Shown here piece by piece: positions 17,170-26,644 of a DNA stretch of 64,000 nt. The stretch's first letter is position 1, and the number at the start of each line of letters is the position of its first letter. Below the pieces are notes generated by a model, which was given only the letters and a program-made list of their open reading frames with translations, was not told where the DNA came from and did not search any database. The position numbers and the translations under genes were made by a program. This stretch comes from Candidatus Poribacteria bacterium (GTDB taxonomy: Bacteria > Poribacteria > WGA-4E > WGA-3G), in the NCBI GenBank assembly GCA_022826805.1, contig JAJDUH010000036.1:1-64000 (forward strand). The letters run 5' to 3'.

Positions 17170-17358
17170 TTACTCTTCGTCTGACCCTTCGGTGCTGTCC
17201 GTGTCTCGAAATTCTTCCCAGAAATGTGCAAAGAAGATGCCAATTATCAACACAAGTGCTGAGAACATCTGCCACTGCCAACTTCCCTCAAGGACGAGAA
17301 TGCTGAACAGCCATAAGAAAGTGCCAATGATGATGATAAGGCTCGCTAATTTTTCCAT
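17170..17358 (-). CDS. Small two-span membrane protein
   Basis: A 62-residue protein with two hydrophobic helices (LASLIIIIGTFLWLFSILV and QMFSALVLIIGIFFAHF) and an acidic tail ending in EGSDEE. It lies between the giant permease and the OPT-like gene on the same strand. No family is recognised. Position and composition suggest an accessory subunit of the membrane complex made by its neighbours. Confidence 0.6.
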   Translation of the reverse strand: MEKLASLIIIIGTFLWLFSILVLEGSWQWQMFSALVLIIGIFFAHFWEEFRDTDSTEGSDEE

Positions 17359-17402
17359 TTTCTAATTATTTTCCTTTTCAAACCATATCTGCGGTGGGGA
17401 CT

Positions 17403-20400
17403 TTAATCCGCCGGTGCTGGGACGGGATCGAGTTGCCCTGTTTCCGATTCGTCTGTTCCTTCCGTTCTACCGCGTTCATGGAATTCTGCTCGGATATCAA
17501 CACTGAATGTCCGCCAAATCAGGAGTTGTTTCCGCAGTAGGTTGAGAAAGCGTCGGTTTACACGCTTCCAAGAGGCGATCTCGCCGCTCTCGCGATGCAC
17601 ATCCAGTGTGATCTTATAGAGATCTTCTTCTTCTCCTCCTACAGGGGATGTAATGAACTGGATAGACTGGCTTACACCTAAGTCATAGGGTGCCAGCCAT
17701 ACCATCATACTAATCTGATAGGCATCTTCCCCTTCAGATTCCACGGTACTGAACGCGACTTGGTCGGTATAGAAATCGCTGGCAGACTCGTCTGCGTGTG
17801 CCTCGAAATAGTCGCGCATAAACACATTCAAACCGAGTGCCTCCTCTTCAAGGACGGTAAACGGGAGATTAAAATGCCACACATCACCTTCGGGTTCCGG
17901 AAGTTTCCATTTGCGTTCAATATCGGGTACTGCCATCCGCGAGGCTTTGATCGCTGGATACATGGTACTGAGTAGCACAACAAGCATGACAATAATCGTT
18001 GCGACGACAGTTGACATTGAGGAATAGTTGAGTGTTAACCCAGCAAGCCACCCGAAGTTTACGAGCGTTGTCGCGATTGCTTGTCCCATGAGATATCCCA
18101 GAACTGCGCCGACGATAGCGTATACGCACGCTTCTGCCAAAAATAGGAAGGCAATATGTACGGGGGCGAGTCCAACGGAGCTATAAATGCTAATTTCTCG
18201 GACACGCTCATAAACGGCTCCAAGCATAGTGTTGAGTACGATAAGAGCAGCGATTAGGATCGGCACAAATAGGTTACCCATCCCGCTAAAACTCGTCATG
18301 CCGATGCTGCTGTAGAGGTATGTGTCTTTATCGCGTCCTACAAAGAAGTCAAGAGCGATGCGGTTCATGAGGGGTGCCATGATGAGGTCCAACTTATCAA
18401 TCGCCCCTAACAGTTGCGGGTCATCCTCTTGTGGTTCCATGTTGACGGCAACACTTCGGAGTGTGCCCCCTTGGTTCATGACTACGTCGTAAGGGAGAAT
18501 AGCGACACTGTCTGGTGTGAGATGGAGGTATTTCTGTAATTCACCTTCGAGTGTTTCATCACCAGTTGCACCACGGCTCCGTTGCTGTTGCATCAACTGA
18601 TAGTCAACCGGGGTTAACTCTTCACCGTCGTTGTCTGTGAGGTCCTTGAAACCGATACCGAGGACACCAACAACAGTGAAGTCGGCGCCGTAGACAGAAA
18701 CGGTTGCTTTCCCCATATCGCTTTCGGTAATCTTCAGCAATTCTGCCATCCCTTTGGGTAGCACGATAGCGTAGGGCCATTCTGTTGGCCACCCCTCGGC
18801 GTCAGCAGGATTGAACCATTTTCCGTATTGGAGGTATCTGTTGATACCGCTGACCTCGGGTTCTGCTTCGTTCATGCCAACAAGCATATTCGCCGCAAAG
18901 GTTAGTGCTTCACCTGTAAGGGGATGCGTCGGCGGCGACGTATCTGCAGGATTCGCTGTACGTGTGAGTTGAACAAAAGATTGATCTCCGGTTCCTGAGG
19001 ATTGGTACCATGCGCGCGGTGCGACGGAATTCCGAACGATTACTATGGATTCTTCATCTACTTTTTCAATGAAACCACCTTGCTCTAAAGCCTCTACGGC
19101 TTCCGCGATATTAATTGGTTGTTGTCCCTGCTTGGTCAAGATTTCATTTTTCCGTGCCAGCAGTCGTTCCAAGGCGGTAAGAGTGATTTGCGTCTTTTGC
19201 ATATCGTTCAGGACAGAGGTCAGCACGGGTTCCTCTAACGGGCGCCAGTACTGGTCACGAATGAGGAGTCCTGTGTAGCGAGGCGTTACCTGCGGAAGGC
19301 TCGTTCTATTCGGATGCATGAACGTCCGCACAGAGGTAAACGAGATGACGGTGAAAGTGAGAATTACCAGTGTGCAGCAGGTTAGGATTGTCCGTCCTTT
19401 CCGTTTTCGCATGTTGGAGATCCCTAAGCTAAACGCTGCGGCACTCGCGCTCAATCTTCCGACATCTGCTTTGTAAACCTTGCTTCCTTCCTGCCGAATC
19501 TTTTCAAGTTGTTCCTCGAATTTTCGGACAATGATACTAATGACAATAACTGTCAAGGCAAGCACAACGAACGCGATTAAGATAATCACAGGGGTGGTTG
19601 CAATTTGGAACGCTGGGTGGACCTGGCTTAGGAAGAAGAATACGAGTAAAAAGATCCCAAACGATCCTAAAATCTGCTTGTGGATGTTCGGGAAACCGAA
19701 GATGAGACGTTCCATGAAGTAGGCGAACGGCATCAACAGGGCGAGGTAGAACATTACGCCGTTGACAACATCGTTACCCGTCTGTTTAACATCTGGATAT
19801 GCGCGTGATTCATAACCCCAGGCTGCGCGTGCGAGTTTAAGTGCCTGCTGATAATCATTTTGTAGAAGCTCAGTTTCTGCGCGTGCGAGGTACTCATTCG
19901 CAAATTGATGGAGTTTGTCGAGCCGGTCACTGGAGATACCGAAACGTTTATAGAGTTGTGATCGGTTTTCATCAAGCCACCACATATCGCGGACAACGAC
20001 GTACGGAGTAAGACGAATCCGCCCATTCTCTCGGACAACAAATCCTTCGCCGGTGTAAAGCGTTGGGTTTTTCATTCCGCTTTTCGTTGCTTTGATGAGT
20101 AGGAGGCGTTTACCGATTTGTCCATAAGCCATTCCGACCTTAATACGAGTGTTCGGTTCACTATAAACGAGGGCAATCGGTTCGGCTGCCGAGACACCTT
20201 CCTGCTGCCACGGTTTTGACATCCCGTACTTCTCTGGTGCGCTATCGGTGAGTGCGTCGTAGACTTCAAGTTCGCGAAGGGTTCTCAAATACCGCTGATC
20301 CACGAGATCATAGATGGTTGTGGAGACACACGGGAATGTGACGACCCGACAACCGCGTCTACGGGTATTAATGGGGATTTGGTTAGGAAGCAGCTTCGCG

Positions 20401-23400
20401 CCGTAATCCCCTAAATCCGGTGCGTAGACGATGTCCCCGGAGTCTGGGTCAAGAATATATGCCTCGACTTCTTGTACGCCTCTGAGGCGTCGTGTGGCTC
20501 TACCTTCCATGGCTAACCCGGCAACTTCAAAGTTTCCCTTATTATCGCCCATGACGAATAGGTCTCCGCGTACACCCATCATACTTTTATTTTTTCTGCG
20601 GAGCGTCAAAATAGGATAGGGGACGGGTTTATTCGGTAGTGCGGACTCGCGTGCATCAAATTCAACGACATCGCCGAAGAGGTTGCAGTAGAAGTTACCG
20701 ACGCGTGCAGCGGTGGGCATTTCTTCGTCCCGGAGTGCTTGGATGAGTAGTGATGCAAGGGTCTGTGCCTGCTGATGGAGATTGCCACTTTCGCTCAAAT
20801 CGACTCGTTCGATTGTGTCGAGTGGTGTATCGGTTAAGACACGGGCATCTTCAATGGTTGCGAAAGCGATACCGGTTTTTCCGACGAGTGTTGCTACTTC
20901 GCTGTCAAAGGCAATCTTACCGGGGATATAGGTTTTCCAAGTTTTTCCGCCGCTTGCGGAGATAGCGTTAACAAAGTTTGAATCACCACCGAGACCTGCG
21001 ATTGAGATGAGGGTTTTAATGTCCTCAATTTCGTCGTCTGTGAAGGTTTCTGGGTCCTCGTGTCGGAGACGTAACATTGCGTCCAACTGCTCCCGCGTCC
21101 GGATGTTGTTCTTCCGATTCTTCTTTGCAGTTCGGACATCGTTTCGGATAAAACGCTCAACCTCTTTGCGAATATAGTCCATATCCTTAAGCATGTCCTC
21201 GGAGGGTTCGCCTTGGTTACGCCACTGCTCGAACTGCATTTTCATTAGGCGGCTCACCCCACTAAGTCCAGTGAGTTTGCTGAAGTGTGCACTCAGTAAC
21301 GTTTCAAGGGTTTTTCCTTCGAGTGCAGATTTATCAGAGATCCCGTCTGCGACTGTCCATTGTTGTTCCATAACAGCTTGTCGGATCTGGTCATCTGTCC
21401 ATTGCCAAAGTTTACGGACACGGACCCCAAAATCGGCATCTTCTGCGTAGGAAGCGAGTTGATTGCCGATGCTTGCAAACTCGCGGCGTAGGACGAATTC
21501 GGGCTGCTGGTCATAGAACCATCCTTTGTTGAACACACCGAACTGATTCGACTGCGAGGAGAGGTCGATGCTAACATAGAGGGAGGTATAGTAGCGATTA
21601 AAGAGATCTTGAAGTGCGATGGCGGCTTCGATCTGTCCGAGTTTCCGATTATATTCTCCCGTGTCAATACGGAGCATCTTTTGAATGCGGCTTTGAATGT
21701 TGCGAAACCGCGCATTTCGGAGAGTTAGCAGGTTATCGCGCAAGAGGACCTTGGTCTCTGCATCAAGGTCGGTGTCCATTGTAGGCAACCTTTCCATGAG
21801 GTTTCCAAGTGCGACTATGTCTGAGGCTGCTCGTTTTTTGGCGTTTTCCAGCAGTGCTACTTCAATAATATGTGATGCGATGCGAGCGCGTAATTTGAGT
21901 GCCTGCTCCACTTCATTATCTGAGAGGTAATTTTCCAAGATGAGTTGTTCTTCAGCGAGGTATTCTCTTCCGAGCGTTCCAGAAGTTGCGATCAAGTTTT
22001 CGATACGTGTGCGCTCCAGACGAGCATTTCGGAGTCCGATTTCAAAGATGCTTTGTTTGTCTTTAAGGAGATCGGCGATTAAGACAGCGGCATCAGTGGT
22101 GTCTTCGGATTCAGTTAAACGTTGTCGGAGTTGGGCATCGATGGTGTTCAAGCGTTCGATGCCAGCTTTGGAAAGGAATCTCCCGCCGTAGAGCAAGGAA
22201 TTGGTGTCTTGAGACGTATATGCTTCCTTGAGTTTGCGGATACTTGTTTTGATTTGGTCTTCAAAAGGCTGACTGTCGGGAATTTGGGCTAAGACTTTTT
22301 CGAGTAGTTGGATTTCCCGTTGAATAGCGATTTCTTGGGATTCATCGGCACCGCGTAGAACGCTGCGGGCGTTTTTCACGTCATCGAGTCCGTGTAAATC
22401 GAGGTGCCGGTCCATTATTTTCTCAGGTGTCCACATTAGGGCGAATTTGCGTTTATCACCCAACTCCCAGTCTGCAAGCGTGTTGTTTAGCATTTCAATG
22501 TCAGACACCAATTCTTGGGGGAGGTCTCCAGGGACCGGAATTTTCCAGCCTGAACTCTGTTGTACAGGAATCAGATAGGCGTCTTTTGGATTCGTAGCAT
22601 ATTCATCAATAGTCCCGGTTTCTATGGCTTGAATCAGTTTCTCTATAGCCCACGTGTCAAGACGGGCGATTGGCAGACCAATTGTCGTGATTAATTCACT
22701 TTGTGCTGTTCGACTTGTGTTTAGGGCAACAGTACGAACATCAGTTAATTCCTTGACAATATCTCGTAGGAAGTGCGTTGTTTGTAGTGCTTCCTTCTTT
22801 GAACGGGAAAGGTTTGCCAATAATATGCTTTTCTCTTCGCCTGTGAATTCTTGCTTCTCGCGTTTTCGGTTCTTCTCTCCTTGCTTTGCTTGCTTTTTCT
22901 GACGTTCTGAGAAGTCGCGCTGCTGGTTCGTAAGGGATTCAATCTCGCCGCGGGTTTCCGCTAAACCGTCTAAGGTAGTCGCCAAGGAGTCCAAGTCCGA
23001 CTTTACCTTATGTATGCCGTGGAAGAAATCGGAGGGAAGATCGACTAAGACGCTCCGGTCGATCGAGAGTAGAAGTCTTCTACCTAATTCTTCAAATTCG
23101 ATAACATCCGTAGACAATCCGCGGCGTAGTCCGTGCATCGTGGGTGTGCCCGGAGAGTCTGTGTCACTTCCGACGATGTCCTGACCGATGCCTTCCATAA
23201 ATGCGCGCATACCGGCGAGCCCTTGGAAATGTCCATCAACTGCGACAAAAAGCACGGAATAGCCCGGGCGGTATTGGGGTTGACTAAAAAGCCTCGCGAG
23301 TTCCATGAGTGTAGCGATACCACAGGTGGGGTCTGCTCCCGGTGCTATAGCAGGTGCAATGGACATGGAATCGTAGTAAGCGGTGAGGACGATGAGTTCA

Positions 23401-24764
23401 TCCCGTAGAGACGGGTCGCCACCTTCCAAAAAGCCGCGTATGTTCTGGCCGACACGGCGTTCCCAAGTCATCCTACCTCTGACGCGAACATTTACCTGAT
23501 TTCCTGCATTGTGTTCTTGTTCGAGCAAATTGGTAAGGAAGGCTGCATCTGCTTTAGATATCCAGAATCGCGGTATGTTGGCAGGGACTGTACCGAATTT
23601 GTTCTCTGCTTCGCCTCGGATTGTTGTATCGGGTTCAATAAAAATGATAGCAGTGCCACCGAGCATTGTGGCGTTGATGTAGCGGGTGCTGGAGTTGAAA
23701 TCGAGAAGAGCTATGGCACCTTTCGGTATGAAGATATGCGCTTCGCTGGCAGCAACGAATTCACCAGATTCATCGACTTGTCCATCGTTATTGTTGTCAA
23801 TCCCATCGGTGGCGTCCCCTGGGATTTCGTCTGTCCAGCCATCGGCGTCGTTATCGATGCCGTCTGTTGCCCATCCGCGAATCTCGGAAAGGAGTGGGAT
23901 TTCGCCGTATTCATCAATGGTGCTATCTTCGTCGTTGTCAATCCCATCAGATGCTTTCTGCAGATGTTCGTTGAGTACGTCATCGGTGATGCTGGCTTCG
24001 GTGATGAGATAGCGCCGGGCAAGCGATGTAAGCGTATCTCCATCTTGAAGTTCATACCAGAATCCACCGATGTTGGTGCCGTTAAAGTCGGCAAGCTCAC
24101 TATCGCCGCCGTAAAGGAGAGGACCGGATAAACCTCCGGTTGGAATGAATACACTACTTCCTTCCACAACAGGGGTTGCTAAGAATTTGTTTCGTTCATC
24201 TGCAAGGATAGCCTCTTCAGAAATCTGGTAACTTGTGGCGATGTCTTGGAGTGTTTCATCTGCTAAAACGGTATGCTTAATTCCATCTGCCAATAGAGAA
24301 GTTCGGACGAGATTTGGCCACAGTGGAGTGAGTTTGAAGCTATGTAGAACAGTGCCTTCCGGTGAGATTACCTCAATGATGCTATCGCCGTGATCAATCG
24401 GCACAGTAACGGGAAACTCGCGGCTCTCTACGTTTTGCAACCCGATTTCAACAAACCGGTCAAAAATATACTTGCTGCCGCTTGCGGCTTGTGGGTAGCC
24501 TGTTACACGGCTCTCCAGACTTGACAGACGAGCAATGTCCTTCCGAATGTTGCCGATGGATAGGTCATCCCGGATCTGAATAGCTGCGGACTTCATACCG
24601 GTACTAGAAACAGTTTGGGTGTATGCGGTGTTGCAGAGTCCATTGACGAGTAAAATAGCGATGCAGAGCATTACAGTCCAGCTTGCACGCGTATATTGTA
24701 CGGTTGGATTTACTATGACCCTGGCACGTCGCGAGTTGTGCTCACTCCTATTACAAATTCTCAT
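17403..24764 (-). CDS. Giant FtsX/MacB-type permease fused to a degenerate M28 peptidase with LysM and TSP3-like inserts
   Basis: ATG 24764 is preferred (GGGAG ten bases upstream, directly before a signal-anchor); the frame is open 37 codons further. The product is 2453 residues. Order: signal segment (about 28-50); M28-type N-terminus (SRVTGYPQAASGSKYIFDRF, 86-105); LysM-like repeat (160-210); second LysM-like repeat (237-350) interrupted by thrombospondin-3-like calcium repeats (DGIDNDADGWTDE, 272-335); PA-like region (365-430); M28 core (455-525). The M28 metal and catalytic residues are missing: AYYDS replaces a histidine motif and DGHFQGL replaces the EE pair. A long helical, coiled-coil-rich region follows, then spans from about 1670 and an FtsX domain at about 2170-2270 (ERVREISIYSSVGLAP). 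It is probably an envelope-spanning permease driven by the ATPase at 12379. Confidence 0.82.
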   Translation of the reverse strand: MRICNRSEHNSRRARVIVNPTVQYTRASWTVMLCIAILLVNGLCNTAYTQTVSSTGMKSAAIQIRDDLSIGNIRKDIARLSSLESRVTGYPQAASGSKYIFDRFVEIGLQNVESREFPVTVPIDHGDSIIEVISPEGTVLHSFKLTPLWPNLVRTSLLADGIKHTVLADETLQDIATSYQISEEAILADERNKFLATPVVEGSSVFIPTGGLSGPLLYGGDSELADFNGTNIGGFWYELQDGDTLTSLARRYLITEASITDDVLNEHLQKASDGIDNDEDSTIDEYGEIPLLSEIRGWATDGIDNDADGWTDEIPGDATDGIDNNNDGQVDESGEFVAASEAHIFIPKGAIALLDFNSSTRYINATMLGGTAIIFIEPDTTIRGEAENKFGTVPANIPRFWISKADAAFLTNLLEQEHNAGNQVNVRVRGRMTWERRVGQNIRGFLEGGDPSLRDELIVLTAYYDSMSIAPAIAPGADPTCGIATLMELARLFSQPQYRPGYSVLFVAVDGHFQGLAGMRAFMEGIGQDIVGSDTDSPGTPTMHGLRRGLSTDVIEFEELGRRLLLSIDRSVLVDLPSDFFHGIHKVKSDLDSLATTLDGLAETRGEIESLTNQQRDFSERQKKQAKQGEKNRKREKQEFTGEEKSILLANLSRSKKEALQTTHFLRDIVKELTDVRTVALNTSRTAQSELITTIGLPIARLDTWAIEKLIQAIETGTIDEYATNPKDAYLIPVQQSSGWKIPVPGDLPQELVSDIEMLNNTLADWELGDKRKFALMWTPEKIMDRHLDLHGLDDVKNARSVLRGADESQEIAIQREIQLLEKVLAQIPDSQPFEDQIKTSIRKLKEAYTSQDTNSLLYGGRFLSKAGIERLNTIDAQLRQRLTESEDTTDAAVLIADLLKDKQSIFEIGLRNARLERTRIENLIATSGTLGREYLAEEQLILENYLSDNEVEQALKLRARIASHIIEVALLENAKKRAASDIVALGNLMERLPTMDTDLDAETKVLLRDNLLTLRNARFRNIQSRIQKMLRIDTGEYNRKLGQIEAAIALQDLFNRYYTSLYVSIDLSSQSNQFGVFNKGWFYDQQPEFVLRREFASIGNQLASYAEDADFGVRVRKLWQWTDDQIRQAVMEQQWTVADGISDKSALEGKTLETLLSAHFSKLTGLSGVSRLMKMQFEQWRNQGEPSEDMLKDMDYIRKEVERFIRNDVRTAKKNRKNNIRTREQLDAMLRLRHEDPETFTDDEIEDIKTLISIAGLGGDSNFVNAISASGGKTWKTYIPGKIAFDSEVATLVGKTGIAFATIEDARVLTDTPLDTIERVDLSESGNLHQQAQTLASLLIQALRDEEMPTAARVGNFYCNLFGDVVEFDARESALPNKPVPYPILTLRRKNKSMMGVRGDLFVMGDNKGNFEVAGLAMEGRATRRLRGVQEVEAYILDPDSGDIVYAPDLGDYGAKLLPNQIPINTRRRGCRVVTFPCVSTTIYDLVDQRYLRTLRELEVYDALTDSAPEKYGMSKPWQQEGVSAAEPIALVYSEPNTRIKVGMAYGQIGKRLLLIKATKSGMKNPTLYTGEGFVVRENGRIRLTPYVVVRDMWWLDENRSQLYKRFGISSDRLDKLHQFANEYLARAETELLQNDYQQALKLARAAWGYESRAYPDVKQTGNDVVNGVMFYLALLMPFAYFMERLIFGFPNIHKQILGSFGIFLLVFFFLSQVHPAFQIATTPVIILIAFVVLALTVIVISIIVRKFEEQLEKIRQEGSKVYKADVGRLSASAAAFSLGISNMRKRKGRTILTCCTLVILTFTVISFTSVRTFMHPNRTSLPQVTPRYTGLLIRDQYWRPLEEPVLTSVLNDMQKTQITLTALERLLARKNEILTKQGQQPINIAEAVEALEQGGFIEKVDEESIVIVRNSVAPRAWYQSSGTGDQSFVQLTRTANPADTSPPTHPLTGEALTFAANMLVGMNEAEPEVSGINRYLQYGKWFNPADAEGWPTEWPYAIVLPKGMAELLKITESDMGKATVSVYGADFTVVGVLGIGFKDLTDNDGEELTPVDYQLMQQQRSRGATGDETLEGELQKYLHLTPDSVAILPYDVVMNQGGTLRSVAVNMEPQEDDPQLLGAIDKLDLIMAPLMNRIALDFFVGRDKDTYLYSSIGMTSFSGMGNLFVPILIAALIVLNTMLGAVYERVREISIYSSVGLAPVHIAFLFLAEACVYAIVGAVLGYLMGQAIATTLVNFGWLAGLTLNYSSMSTVVATIIVMLVVLLSTMYPAIKASRMAVPDIERKWKLPEPEGDVWHFNLPFTVLEEEALGLNVFMRDYFEAHADESASDFYTDQVAFSTVESEGEDAYQISMMVWLAPYDLGVSQSIQFITSPVGGEEEDLYKITLDVHRESGEIASWKRVNRRFLNLLRKQLLIWRTFSVDIRAEFHERGRTEGTDESETGQLDPVPAPAD

Positions 24765-25155
24765 GTTGTAAAGTCTCCCACCAATCTCTTTTTTCGTATT
24801 GTTACCCTTCATGGCGCAAATACCCATAGAGAGTATCGGACGCAAGCGAAAGCGATACCGACGCTCATCTGACAAAATGGAACGCGGGTTGCGTATTTTT
24901 TGGCAAGTTTTTTCTTCTCAATGCCTGCTAATGTATTCGTTAAAAGGCGTAATAGTGATATTTTATACTATTATCGCAATTTTTGTCAAATTAAAATTTG
25001 CATTTAAGATTATTTTAGGTTAAAATATATTTCACGTTTTTGCTTCTCATCAAAATAGAGGTCTCTATAAATCTGCATATTGATGCTCTAAAATTATAAA
25101 AAACAAAGCAATCAGGTGTTTGTTAGTTTTATAAACTCGTAATAGGGAGTCAAAC
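24765..25155. promoter_or_regulatory. AT-rich divergent intergenic region
   Basis: This region separates the giant permease (minus) from the XRE regulator (plus) and becomes strongly AT-rich between about 24940 and 25140. TTGTCA at 24983-24988 followed 16 bases later by TAAGAT is a weak promoter candidate for the regulator. No convincing operator palindrome was found. The 5' part could encode extra N-terminal residues of the giant protein if it starts at 24875 or 24812. Confidence 0.35.
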
Positions 25156-25560
25156 GTGGACAAAGGATCAAAAGAATCAAAGAAGATTGATAAAGTCGTT
25201 TCACGTATAAAGCTGCGTCGTCGTGAGTTGAAAATGACGCAAACAGAACTCGCGAACGTAGCGAATTTAACGCCGGCTGCAATCTCGCAATTTGAGTCAG
25301 GAACTCGTAAGCCTTCGTTTAATACGCTCTCCAGTCTTTCCGATGCACTAAAGGTAACCACAGATTATTTACTTGGGAAGGAGGAGAGACGGTACGATGA
25401 TCTCTTAGCCGATCCAAAGGTGAGTACTATGTTTAAGGGCATGATGGAATTTACTGAGAAGGACAAAGACACGCTCTATGAGTTCTATGAATTTCTCAAG
25501 ACGAAAGCGGAAGCGGCAAGAGCGGCAGCAGGAAAAAAAACACGTTCAGATACGGAGTAA
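25156..25560 (+). CDS. XRE-family helix-turn-helix transcriptional regulator
   Basis: A GTG start at 25156 with AGGGAG upstream gives 134 residues. Residues 15-75 form a Cro/C1-type HTH domain (MTQTELANVANLTPAAISQF, ESGTRKPSFNTLSSLSDAL). A C-terminal part of about 60 residues is helical and charged, with an alanine/lysine-rich end. It is longer than the controller (C) proteins of restriction-modification systems and is not next to one. It lies divergent to the giant permease gene and may regulate it or itself. Targets are unknown. Confidence 0.85.
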   Translation: MDKGSKESKKIDKVVSRIKLRRRELKMTQTELANVANLTPAAISQFESGTRKPSFNTLSSLSDALKVTTDYLLGKEERRYDDLLADPKVSTMFKGMMEFTEKDKDTLYEFYEFLKTKAEAARAAAGKKTRSDTE

Positions 25561-25572
25561 TGTGTTTAGTGT

Positions 25573-26631
25573 TCAGTATACCTTATCTGTAGGACATAAA
25601 CAAATTTTACCGAAATTTTGACGGTTTTCCAACAACAGATGCGCCTCACGCGCATGATCGAGCGGTAAGACTCGGTCTATAATGGGTTCGAGTTTCCCTT
25701 GTCCGGCGAGATGAATAAGTGTTCGGAGTTCGGTGACCGTGCCGAGAGCAGAACCCATCACAGTCAACTCCTTCTGATACATTTTTCGGATGTTAATTGT
25801 TCCAATATTCCCCGTCGTGACACCACACGAAACCAGCCTTCCATTTTTAGCAAGACTCGCTATACTCTGTTCCCATGTTGCGGCACCAACATGCTCAAGT
25901 ACGACATCCACGCCTCGTCCGTCGGTCACATTGAGCACAACCTCAGAAAAATCTGTGTCTTTATAGTTAATTGTAAAATCTGCGCCCATTTGCTGTGCGC
26001 GTTCAAGTTTCTCATCGCTGCTCGCTGTAGCAAAAACTCTGGCGCCGGTTAGTTTTGCGATTTGTAGCCCCGCGCTTCCGACTCCACCTCCGACACCGAG
26101 AATTAAAACATCGTCCTCAGGCCGCAGTTGTGCGCGCGTCATTAACATGTGCCATGCTGTAAGGTATGCAATTGGCATCGCAGCGGCATTAACGAACGAC
26201 AGTGTTTTTGGTATTTGGATGGCGTTTTGGGCAGGGGCTTTTACATACTCTGCGTACCCACCGTTTGTTTGAAAGCCGATGAGTTCTTGGGTATCACACA
26301 AGTTTTCCGCACCGCGATGACAGTCGCTGCAGATGCCGCAAGGAATACATGGTGCGAGGACAACCCGATCCCCGACCGCTACACCGCCACCTGCGGCACC
26401 AATTTCGGCGATTGTCCCGGAGATGTCGGATCCGAGTATATGCGGTGTGTCTCCTCGGCGGAGTTTCGCTTCTATCTCCGGTCGGTTTCGCCGTGCATGG
26501 AGATCAAGGTAGTTCACGGCACAGGCTTCGACTTTTATCAGTACTTCATTGACATCAAATGTTGGCTTCGGTACATTTGTATACTGAAGCACATCTACGC
26601 TACCCTGTTCTGAGAAAACAATTGCTTTCAT
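25573..26631 (-). CDS. Zinc-dependent alcohol dehydrogenase / quinone-oxidoreductase-like MDR protein
   Basis: A 352-residue medium-chain dehydrogenase. N-terminal GroES-like domain: HILGSDISGTIAEIG, with the structural zinc cysteines complete in CGICSDCHRGAENLC. Rossmann domain: ILGVGGGVGSAGLQIAKLTG, followed by GRGVDVVLEHVGAATW. These enzymes oxidise alcohols or reduce aldehydes with NAD(P); the substrate is not deducible. It is convergent with the XRE gene and followed on the same strand by unrelated metabolic genes. Confidence 0.88.
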   Translation of the reverse strand: MKAIVFSEQGSVDVLQYTNVPKPTFDVNEVLIKVEACAVNYLDLHARRNRPEIEAKLRRGDTPHILGSDISGTIAEIGAAGGGVAVGDRVVLAPCIPCGICSDCHRGAENLCDTQELIGFQTNGGYAEYVKAPAQNAIQIPKTLSFVNAAAMPIAYLTAWHMLMTRAQLRPEDDVLILGVGGGVGSAGLQIAKLTGARVFATASSDEKLERAQQMGADFTINYKDTDFSEVVLNVTDGRGVDVVLEHVGAATWEQSIASLAKNGRLVSCGVTTGNIGTINIRKMYQKELTVMGSALGTVTELRTLIHLAGQGKLEPIIDRVLPLDHAREAHLLLENRQNFGKICLCPTDKVY

Positions 26632-26644
26632 GTTGGTTGTCAGT

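Noticed and set aside
23511..24131. 206-residue plus-strand frame inside the giant gene
   Set aside because: It lies antisense to the LysM, TSP3-like and PA-like regions, which show clear protein motifs on the minus strand.
25156..25560. Controller (C) protein of a restriction-modification system
   Set aside because: It is longer than C proteins, has a charged C-terminal part and is about 3 kb from the nearest RM gene.
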